Part shown: positions 6,898 to 13,331 of the stretch, piece after piece
Numbering within the stretch: position 1 is the first letter of the stretch
How the letters are laid out: each line of letters opens with the position of its first letter
From: CAXBES01 sp965367015
Lineage (GTDB): Bacteria > Bacteroidota > Bacteroidia > Flavobacteriales > Flavobacteriaceae
Assembly (NCBI GenBank): GCA_965367015.1
Contig: CBDUGY010000032.1
Location: 1-24,455 of the forward strand
Direction: 5' to 3'
Length of the DNA stretch: 24,455 nt
Made by a program: the position numbers and the translations under genes
The notes under the pieces: model-generated
What the model was told of the DNA's origin: nothing
The model's input: the letters and a program-made list of their open reading frames with translations, nothing else
Database searches by the model: none

Positions 6898-7722
6898 TTG
6901 AAAACCATCAATTGTAAGGGTACGCTAATAGATCTGTCCATTCCGAAGGTTATGGGCATTATAAACGTTACACCAGATTCTTTTTATGATGGTGGAAAGA
7001 CAGTTGCAAAAAGAGAGATTGAAGCCCAAGCCGGAACGATGCTGAATGCAGGAGCCGCTTTTTTGGATGTTGGAGGCTATAGCTCGCGGCCCGGAGCTAC
7101 AGATGTTTCGGAAGAGGAGGAATTAAAACGTGTTATTCCTGCCATTGAGACTATTCTAAAAGCTTTTCCTAAAGCATTAATCTCGGTGGATACTTTCAGA
7201 AGTGGGATTGCCAAAGCAGCAATTGCTGCTGGGGCTTGTATTGTGAATGATATTTCCGGCGGAACGATGGATGACAAGATGCTCGCTGCTGTTGGACATT
7301 TAAAAGTTCCTATTATTTTGATGCATATGAGAGGAACGCCTCAAACCATGAGTAAGCTAACCGATTATGATAATGTAACCAAAGAGGTGCTTTTTTACTT
7401 TTCAGAAAGAATTGCAGCCGCTCGAGAAGCGGGAATCAACGATATTATTGCAGATCCGGGTTTTGGCTTCGCCAAAACCCGACAGCAAAGTTTTGAATTA
7501 CTGAACAATCTTGAACTTTTTGAACATCTTGACGTACCCTATTTAGTAGGCGTTTCTCGAAAATCGATGATTTATAAAAGTTTGGATGTGAGTGCGAATG
7601 AGGCCTTGAACGGAACGACTTCATTACATACTGTTGCGTTACAAAAAGGAGCTTCTATACTTCGGGTTCATGACGTAAATGAGGCGATGGAGTGTATAAA
7701 ATTGCTTCAGTTATTGAACTAA
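6898..7722 (+). CDS. folP: dihydropteroate synthase
   Basis: Condenses 6-hydroxymethyl-7,8-dihydropterin diphosphate with p-aminobenzoate in folate synthesis; target of sulfonamides. The 274-aa barrel shows NVTPDSF (23-29), VGGYSSRPGA (58-67), SVDTFRS (96-102), NDISGG (117-122), MHMRG (142-146), DPGFGFAKT (176-184), GVSRKS (208-213) and the C-terminal RVHDV (266-270). It starts with TTG: an in-frame stop lies at 6877, and the next Met (residue 19) would remove the first strand, so TTG is the only sensible start. It leads a plus-strand run with cdaA and a DUF3667 gene and is divergent from the DUF1599 gene. Confidence 0.95.
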   Translation: MKTINCKGTLIDLSIPKVMGIINVTPDSFYDGGKTVAKREIEAQAGTMLNAGAAFLDVGGYSSRPGATDVSEEEELKRVIPAIETILKAFPKALISVDTFRSGIAKAAIAAGACIVNDISGGTMDDKMLAAVGHLKVPIILMHMRGTPQTMSKLTDYDNVTKEVLFYFSERIAAAREAGINDIIADPGFGFAKTRQQSFELLNNLELFEHLDVPYLVGVSRKSMIYKSLDVSANEALNGTTSLHTVALQKGASILRVHDVNEAMECIKLLQLLN

Positions 7723-7776
7723 TTCAACCTCTATAATTAAAGAATTTTAAATTACTTTTACAAAAACCGACTGCCT

Positions 7777-8550
7777 TTGGAATTCCTGGACATAAGAATT
7801 ATTGATATTGTTGACATTGTATTGGTGGCATTTCTTCTGTACTATCTCTACAAATTAGTGAAGGGTACCGCAGCTATTAATATCTTTATTGGAATTGTTA
7901 TTGTCTATGGAATTTGGAGACTAACCGAACTGCTTCAGATGGAGCTCCTCAGTAAAATCCTCGGCGGTTTTCTAGGTGTTGGAATGTTCGCTCTAATTGT
8001 GGTTTTTCAGCAGGAAATTCGGAGATTCCTGTTAATGGTTGGTTCTACTAACGTAAATGCGAGGCGACGTTTCTTTAATAAATTCAAACTGCTTTCGGAA
8101 GATACTGCCAACAAAGAACATGTAAAAGCTGCAATAGATGCCTGCAGAAAAATGGCAGAGAGTAAAACAGGAGCACTTATTGTCTTCCAGAGAAACAATA
8201 GTCTCGATTTCGTAAAAAATAGTGGCGATGAAATGAATATTAAGCTGAATCAACCTATTCTTGAAAGTATTTTCTTTAAAAATAGTCCGTTACATGACGG
8301 CGCCACGATAATTGAAGATGGTACGATCACAGCCACTCGCATAATTCTGCCGGTCTCCAACGATCGCAAAATCCCTTTGCGTTTTGGTCTACGACATAGA
8401 GCCGCAGCAGGAATTACAGAGAAAACCGATGCAGTTTGTTTGGTAGTTTCGGAAGAAAACGGACAAATCTCTTATTTAAAGGACGGGGAATTCATATTCT
8501 TCAAGGACCTCGACGAACTCAACGAAATACTTACCAAAGATTTAAGCTAA
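7777..8550 (+). CDS. cdaA: diadenylate cyclase CdaA (DAC domain)
   Basis: Makes the second messenger c-di-AMP from two ATP. The 257-aa protein has three N-terminal membrane helices (about 8-27, 33-50, 58-78) followed by a short coiled linker and the DAC catalytic domain, with DGA (164-166, in LHDGATII) and RHR (196-198, in LRHRAA) intact, so it should be active. The start is TTG; no Met precedes the conserved FLDIRIIDIVDI stretch that begins CdaA proteins. It follows folP by 54 bp and precedes a DUF3667 gene by 7 bp. The usual Firmicutes partners cdaR and glmM are absent from the neighbourhood. Confidence 0.94.
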   Translation: MEFLDIRIIDIVDIVLVAFLLYYLYKLVKGTAAINIFIGIVIVYGIWRLTELLQMELLSKILGGFLGVGMFALIVVFQQEIRRFLLMVGSTNVNARRRFFNKFKLLSEDTANKEHVKAAIDACRKMAESKTGALIVFQRNNSLDFVKNSGDEMNIKLNQPILESIFFKNSPLHDGATIIEDGTITATRIILPVSNDRKIPLRFGLRHRAAAGITEKTDAVCLVVSEENGQISYLKDGEFIFFKDLDELNEILTKDLS

Positions 8551-8557
8551 GCCGTTT

Positions 8558-9382
8558 ATGAACTGTAAAAACTGTCAAGTACCATTGTCTGAAGATGCTA
8601 AATTTTGCGAAAATTGCGGTGCAAAAGTAATCGATCACAGACTCACATTAAAGTACCTTTGGGGGGAATTCACAGAAAAATATTTTAATATAGATAATAC
8701 TTTATTACGCACTTTTCTGCATCTTTTCACTAAACCCGACGAAGTAATTGGAGGTTACATTAATGGGGTAAGAAAAAAATACGTCAACGCTATTAGCTAC
8801 TACGCCATCGCTTTAACAATTGCAGGGGTTCAAATATTCATTCTCAGGAAGTTCTTTCCGGAGTCCCTTGATATTTCAGTGATTGTACCAGAAAATAATC
8901 CACAAGCGAATATGGACATGGAGTGGACCTATGATTATTACACCATTCTGGCTCTGATTAATATTCCGATTTACGCGCTTATGGCGAGACTGACTTTCTA
9001 TGGGATCAAAAAATTAAATTTCACGGAGCATCTGGTCACTATGGCTTATATTTTTGGGCAATTTACCTTATTCACTTTTCCTATAGTTATGGTAAGTGTT
9101 ATGCTGGGTGGAAATTTTTATATCACGAGTTATTCACTTTTTCCCCTTTTATTTATCTATACTGTTTATACCTATAAGAAGTTATATAAAATGGGCATGG
9201 GTGCTATGGCGTTGCGCTCATTTCTATTTATTTTTATAGCAATAGTTTTATTAATTGCAATAGGGATATTACAACTTATTTTCTTGTTAATTAATGGAGA
9301 TTTTCAGCAAATGCTGGATGCGCAAAAGGCCAAACAAACGGCTTTTTATATTGCTTCTTCGGTCATGAACTGGACCTCGTAG
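8558..9382 (+). CDS. DUF3667 membrane protein with N-terminal zinc ribbon
   Basis: A 274-aa protein. Residues 1-22 form a short zinc ribbon with C3, C6, C17 and C20 (CKNC...CENCG). Residues 28-64 carry the DUF3667 block: TLKYLWGEFTEKYFNID, then TLLRTFLHLFTKPDEVI. About five hydrophobic segments follow (near 78-96, 126-145, 160-184, 188-206, 220-246). Function is unknown. The gene sits 7 bp after cdaA, so it is probably translated from the same transcript. Its 3' end overlaps the oppositely oriented ABC exporter gene by 37 bp. The family call rests on the conserved block after the zinc ribbon. Confidence 0.82.
   Translation: MNCKNCQVPLSEDAKFCENCGAKVIDHRLTLKYLWGEFTEKYFNIDNTLLRTFLHLFTKPDEVIGGYINGVRKKYVNAISYYAIALTIAGVQIFILRKFFPESLDISVIVPENNPQANMDMEWTYDYYTILALINIPIYALMARLTFYGIKKLNFTEHLVTMAYIFGQFTLFTFPIVMVSVMLGGNFYITSYSLFPLLFIYTVYTYKKLYKMGMGAMALRSFLFIFIAIVLLIAIGILQLIFLLINGDFQQMLDAQKAKQTAFYIASSVMNWTS
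9324..9347. terminator. hairpin in the convergent overlap, possible terminator
   Basis: AAAAGGCC (9324-9331) can pair with GGCTTTTT (9340-9347) across an 8-nt loop: eight pairs with one G-U on the plus-strand RNA, which then continues into T/A-rich sequence. On the minus strand the stem has one A-C mismatch or a bulge and lies directly after the ABC exporter stop codon. It is inside the DUF3667 coding region, about 35 nt before that gene's stop. Confidence 0.4.
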
Positions 9383-11109
9383 AGTTTTCTGTAATAACCA
9401 TCCTCTTTTTTGAGTAATTCTTTATGTGTTCCGGTTTCCACAATCTTTCCGGCGTCCATTACCAAGATCTTATCTGCCTTTTTTATGGTTGCGAGTCGGT
9501 GGGCAATTACAATCGACGTTCTGCCCTTTGTAATTTTATCGGTAGCGGTCTGAATCATTTCTTCGGAATAGGTATCAACCGAAGATGTTGCCTCGTCTAA
9601 AATTAGGATACTCGGTTTACTCACATAGGCACGGAGAAATGCTATTAACTGACGCTGCCCTGAAGATAACATGCTACCACGTTCTTTCACGTTATAGTGA
9701 TATCCTCCCGGAAGAGAAGTGATAAATTTGTGAACTCCAATTTCTTTTGCGGCTGCGATTACTTCATTTTCAGTAATACTAGGGTCGTATAGTGTGATAT
9801 TATTTAAAATTGTATCCGCAAATAAAAATACATCCTGAAGCACCAAGGCGATCTCCCCGCGAAGGGAAGCTAATTTATAATCTTTTATAGAAGTGTTATC
9901 TATAGAAATGACGCCTGAGTCAATCTCGTAAAAGCGATTCAGCAGATTAATTATTGTAGTTTTTCCGGCTCCTGTTGCTCCAACTATCGCAATTGTTTGC
10001 CCCGGCAATACAGAAAAAGAAATATCTCTAATCACTGGTTCCTCCGGAGTATACCCAAAACTAACATTTTCAAAATCTATCCGACCCTGAGCGTTCTCTA
10101 ACTCCAAATCACCTTTATCGTTAATGTGCGATTCTGTATCCAATATGGCAAACACTCTGTTTGCAGCTACCATTCCCATCTGTAAGGTATTGAACTTATC
10201 TGCTATTTGACGAAGAGGTCTGAATAGCATTTGGGATAAATCGATAAACATTACTATTAATCCTAAAGTGATTAAGCCACCACCAGCGGCATTTAAACCA
10301 CCATACCAAACTAACAAGCCAATGGCGACAGAAGAAGCCATTTCAGCAATTGGAAAAAATATGGAGTTATACCATACCGTTTTCACCCACGCCTTTTTAT
10401 GTTTGTTATTGATTTCCTTAAAGCGTCTGTATTCGGTTTCTTCACGCGTGAAGATTTGTACGATTTTCATGCCGGTGATCCTTTCCTGTACAAACGAATT
10501 TAAGTTCGCGACTTGATTTCTCACATCTTCAAAAGCAACTTTCATTGCCCGTTGAAAAACTCTTGTGGCATAAAGTATAAGTGGTAGTATAGCAAATACT
10601 ATTAAAGATAATCGCCAACTCTGATACAACATGAATCCGGCAATAACCCCCATTTTAAGCAGGTCACTGATTATCATAAATAATCCTTCACTAAAGATAC
10701 TGGAAATAGTTTCAATGTCGTTAACAGCTCTTGTTGTCAATCTACCCACCGCGCTTTTATCGAAATATTTCATTTTAAAACTCATCATTAATTTGAAAAG
10801 TTTAACTCTTAGATCTTTAACAACACTTTGGCCCAGCCAGTTCGCGTAAAAAATAAAAGCAAATTGAAATATAACTTCTAGTATCAGAACTCCCAACATA
10901 AGGGAAATGAAGAAAACAAAACCTTCACTATCTTTTGGTACTATAGATTCATCTATTGCTCTTTTTAATAAGTATGGTCGAAGAATAGCAAGACCAGACA
11001 TTGCAACAGCGGCAAACGCGACGAAATAGAATACACCGCGATAGGCATTGGTAAAAGCCAATAATCGTTTAAACAGTTTAAAATCAAATGCGTTACCTGA
11101 ATCTGCCAT
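9346..11109 (-). CDS. ABC exporter, fused permease and ATPase (MsbA-like)
   Basis: A 587-aa half-transporter expected to work as a homodimer in the inner membrane. Residues 1-325 form the six-helix exporter domain, and 343-580 the ATPase: Walker A GATGAGKT (377-384), Q-loop Q425, signature LSSGQ (481-485; a G-to-S change from LSGGQ that is common), Walker B ILILDE (501-506) and H-loop H537. The family moves lipids, drugs or peptides; the substrate cannot be deduced. It starts 29 bp after truA and is probably co-transcribed with it. Its 3' end overlaps the DUF3667 gene on the other strand by 37 bp, so the last 12 codons are dual-coding. Confidence 0.92.
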   Translation of the reverse strand: MADSGNAFDFKLFKRLLAFTNAYRGVFYFVAFAAVAMSGLAILRPYLLKRAIDESIVPKDSEGFVFFISLMLGVLILEVIFQFAFIFYANWLGQSVVKDLRVKLFKLMMSFKMKYFDKSAVGRLTTRAVNDIETISSIFSEGLFMIISDLLKMGVIAGFMLYQSWRLSLIVFAILPLILYATRVFQRAMKVAFEDVRNQVANLNSFVQERITGMKIVQIFTREETEYRRFKEINNKHKKAWVKTVWYNSIFFPIAEMASSVAIGLLVWYGGLNAAGGGLITLGLIVMFIDLSQMLFRPLRQIADKFNTLQMGMVAANRVFAILDTESHINDKGDLELENAQGRIDFENVSFGYTPEEPVIRDISFSVLPGQTIAIVGATGAGKTTIINLLNRFYEIDSGVISIDNTSIKDYKLASLRGEIALVLQDVFLFADTILNNITLYDPSITENEVIAAAKEIGVHKFITSLPGGYHYNVKERGSMLSSGQRQLIAFLRAYVSKPSILILDEATSSVDTYSEEMIQTATDKITKGRTSIVIAHRLATIKKADKILVMDAGKIVETGTHKELLKKEDGYYRKLYEVQFMTEEAI

Positions 11110-11138
11110 AATATTCCCCGCAACGGCAGGGGTCTTTC

Positions 11139-11888
11139 TTAATTATTTAAAAATATTTCTTTGGGATAGCTCACTTTAGTGAGATACAATCCATGCGCCG
11201 GCGCGGATGCTCCAGCCTCTGCTCTGTTTTTGCTTTCAATAATTTCCTTAAAATCCTCCAATGTCTTCTTTTCAAAACCAACTTCTAACAAGGTTCCTAC
11301 AATCGCCCTTACCATGTTTCGAAGAAAACGATCAGCGACGATGGTGAAAATTAATAGATTTTTATCTTCGTTCCAAGAAGCGAACTTCACATTACAATTA
11401 TACGTTTTTACATCGGTATTGGTACGCGAAAAGCATTGAAAATCGTTATAGTTCAATAACATTCCGGCCGCTTCATTCATCAACTCAGTGTCTGGTTTTA
11501 AATGTAGGGTATGAGCAAAATCATCTAAAAAAGGATCTTTTTCGAGAGAAATAATGTATTCATAAGCTCTCTCGGAAGCATCGAATCGTGCATGTGCTTC
11601 ATCTTTGACCGGCAGAATTTGTCTGACTGCAATATCCTTCGGAAGAAAAGAATTTAGCCTAAATATCAATTCTGAAGCTGATTCAATTTCGTCGAGATCG
11701 AAATGGGCAAATAGTTGCTTCGCATGAACACCTGAATCTGTTCGCCCCGCACCAGTTACTTTAATATTTTTCCGAAGAATGGTAGAAAGTCCTTTTTCCA
11801 ATTCCTCCTGTACAGTTATAGCATCCGGCTGCATTTGCCAGCCATGATATTTCTTACCGCTATAAGCTATTTCAATAAAGTATCGCAC
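11139..11888 (-). CDS. truA: tRNA pseudouridine synthase A
   Basis: Forms pseudouridine at positions 38-40 of the tRNA anticodon arm. The 249-aa protein starts with the usual RYFIEIAYSGKKYHGWQ and has the catalytic motif GAGRTDSGVHA with nucleophile D51. The C-terminal NMVRAIVGTLLEVG (conserved in TruA) is also present. The start is GTG at 11888, directly before the conserved first strand; there is no nearby ATG. A TAATTTTG promoter box lies 17 bp upstream. The ABC exporter gene follows 29 bp downstream. Confidence 0.95.
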   Translation of the reverse strand: MRYFIEIAYSGKKYHGWQMQPDAITVQEELEKGLSTILRKNIKVTGAGRTDSGVHAKQLFAHFDLDEIESASELIFRLNSFLPKDIAVRQILPVKDEAHARFDASERAYEYIISLEKDPFLDDFAHTLHLKPDTELMNEAAGMLLNYNDFQCFSRTNTDVKTYNCNVKFASWNEDKNLLIFTIVADRFLRNMVRAIVGTLLEVGFEKKTLEDFKEIIESKNRAEAGASAPAHGLYLTKVSYPKEIFLNN

Positions 11889-11905
11889 CCGAACGTTCTA
11901 AAAAA

Positions 11906-11913
11906 CAAAATTA
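11906..11913 (-). promoter_or_regulatory. -7 promoter box for truA
   Basis: Minus strand TAATTTTG matches the TAnnTTTG consensus and ends 17 nt before the truA GTG, implying a very short leader. No clear -33 TTTG seen. Confidence 0.45.
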
Positions 11914-12023
11914 CGAAATAGAATCTGCTCGTGAAGAATAAAGTTTCGATTAAAATGGAGCATGGATAACGAATAAGATATACAACATGTTCAAGCAATT
12001 ATAAGATCCTGAATTGTAATTCA

Positions 12024-12031
12024 TAACTTTG
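12024..12031 (+). promoter_or_regulatory. -7 promoter box for the phosphoesterase gene
   Basis: TAACTTTG is a perfect TAnnTTTG match, 49 nt before the GTG start at 12081. The rest of the 192-bp gap back to truA shows no other element I can support apart from the truA promoter. Confidence 0.45.
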
Positions 12032-12080
12032 CACTCAATATTAACAAACTTTTATTTTTAAAACCCAACCCTTTCCAAGC

Positions 12081-12572
12081 GTGACCAAAATTCTTCTTCT
12101 TAGCGACACTCATAGTTATATTGATGAAAAGATTCTTAAATACGTAAAACAAGCCGATGAAGTTTGGCATGCCGGAGATATTGGCGATCTAAAAGTTACA
12201 GATGCAATAGAAAAGTTAAAACCTCTACGCGCTGTCTATGGTAATATCGATGACGCAAAAGCAAGAAGTCAGTTTCCATTAAACAATAGGTTTTTATGTG
12301 AAGAAGTTGACGTCTTAATTACTCATATCGGTGGTTATCCCGGAAGATACAGTCCGGCGATAAGAGAGGAGATTAATAGTAATCCCCCCCGACTATTTAT
12401 TTGTGGGCACTCACATATTCTAAAAGTAATGAATGATAAAAAAAGGGGACTTTTACATATGAATCCCGGTGCGGCGGGAAAACACGGATTCCACAAAGTT
12501 AGAACCATGTTGCGATTCGAAATTGATGGTAAAAATATCAGTAATCTAGAAGTTATTGAGTTTGAACGCTAA
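12081..12572 (+). CDS. YfcE/MJ0936-type metallophosphoesterase
   Basis: A 163-aa calcineurin-like phosphodiesterase of the small YfcE family. The metal-binding residues are all present: SDTH (D9, H11), GDIGD (D33), GNID (N55), THIGG (H82) and CGHSH (H110, H112). The start is GTG at 12081; the SDTH motif at residue 8 leaves no room for a later start. Family members hydrolyse phosphodiesters in vitro; the physiological substrate is generally unknown. It is a single gene between the divergent truA and the convergent DUF4293 gene. Confidence 0.9.
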   Translation: MTKILLLSDTHSYIDEKILKYVKQADEVWHAGDIGDLKVTDAIEKLKPLRAVYGNIDDAKARSQFPLNNRFLCEEVDVLITHIGGYPGRYSPAIREEINSNPPRLFICGHSHILKVMNDKKRGLLHMNPGAAGKHGFHKVRTMLRFEIDGKNISNLEVIEFER

Positions 12573-12663
12573 GCTAATTGTAGACATGGCCTTAAGATCG
12601 ACCGCCGGATGTAATGAAATTAAGGCTTGTAGAACTAACCAAAAAAAATATGTCCTATATATA

Positions 12664-12700
12664 TAAAAAAACCCTCAAAGATGGCATTCTTTGAGGGTTT
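12664..12700 (-). terminator. strong intrinsic terminator between convergent genes
   Basis: A perfect 13-bp stem (12669-12681 with 12688-12700, containing ACCCTCAAAG) and a 6-nt loop. On the minus strand it is followed by a run of T, so it ends the DUF4293 gene 25 bp after its stop. On the plus strand only TTT at the stem base follows, so it is weaker for the phosphoesterase transcript. Confidence 0.85.
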
Positions 12701-12724
12701 CGCACTAATATACTAAGCTATAGT

Positions 12725-13135
12725 TTAACGTAGACGGTCCACAGATTTTACGAGATCCTCATCCTTTTTAATGGCCTTATTGGCCAGCACTAAAAAAACG
12801 ATAGAAATGATAGGAAGTAGCACCCCAATACCCTTCTCTGAGACTAATGTCTCTCCGGATAAAGTTAGCGACCTGTAAACGAAAACTCCCAGTAATACAA
12901 AGTTTGATATGATATTTAAACGATTCAGTACAAATTGTAATTGTCGTTTTTTAAAATTTAAAATAGAAATTATTGCTAGAGCCAGTGACACAAGGATTAG
13001 TCCGAAAACCAAGGGTTCACTTCTATCAATCACCAACATACCGGCTTCATTAGTTACAACCGGAAACCACAAATAAAGAGCCCCTACTACTAAAGCAGAG
13101 ATCAGCATATAAATGGTTTGTATTCGTTGTAACAT
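12725..13135 (-). CDS. DUF4293 four-helix membrane protein
   Basis: A 136-aa integral membrane protein with four hydrophobic segments (about 6-25, 43-60, 74-90, 104-121) separated by short loops, and a charged C-terminal tail. The opening MLQRIQTIYMLISALVVGALYLWFP pattern, in particular RIQT-Y-L, is that of the Bacteroidota DUF4293 family; function unknown. It is divergent from rho across 196 bp, an arrangement typical of flavobacteria. A TATTTTTG promoter box lies 22 bp upstream and a strong terminator follows. Confidence 0.85.
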   Translation of the reverse strand: MLQRIQTIYMLISALVVGALYLWFPVVTNEAGMLVIDRSEPLVFGLILVSLALAIISILNFKKRQLQFVLNRLNIISNFVLLGVFVYRSLTLSGETLVSEKGIGVLLPIISIVFLVLANKAIKKDEDLVKSVDRLR

Positions 13136-13157
13136 TCAACATTTTGTTAATTGCATG

Positions 13158-13165
13158 CAAAAATA
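13158..13165 (-). promoter_or_regulatory. -7 promoter box for the DUF4293 gene
   Basis: Minus strand TATTTTTG, a perfect TAnnTTTG match, ends 22 nt before the ATG at 13135. It overlaps a 10-bp palindrome TTGCATGCAA (13151-13160). Confidence 0.5.
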
Positions 13166-13211
13166 GGGTTTCTTTTTTAAAAATTTAAATGAAGAATTTA
13201 ATTTATTGTTG

Positions 13212-13254
13212 TATAATTGCAATATCAATTCGTAACCAATTCAATCACGGTTAC
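13212..13254 (+). promoter_or_regulatory. rho leader region: weak -7-like box and small inverted repeat
   Basis: TATAATTG (13212-13219) is one mismatch from TAnnTTTG and would give a leader of about 105 nt. Just downstream, GTAACC (13232-13237) and GGTTAC (13249-13254) form a perfect 6-bp inverted repeat with an 11-nt loop. A long rho leader would fit the autoregulation known for rho in other bacteria, but the assignment here is weak. Confidence 0.25.
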
Positions 13255-13331
13255 TTAGTCTTCAATAATTTTTCAGAATATACTCACCATCCTTTAAGGA
13301 AACACAAATTCAATAAACTTATATTATTTAA

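Noticed and set aside
11116..11132. CCCC...GGGG hairpin between truA and the ABC exporter
   Set aside because: Only four base pairs, no T-tract; the genes are 29 bp apart and probably co-transcribed.
11891..11898. Palindrome GAACGTTC before truA
   Set aside because: An 8-bp palindrome is expected by chance at this scale; no repeat copy.
13151..13160. Palindrome TTGCATGCAA as an operator
   Set aside because: It overlaps the -7 box of the DUF4293 gene, but a single 10-bp palindrome in AT-rich DNA without a second copy is too weak to call.
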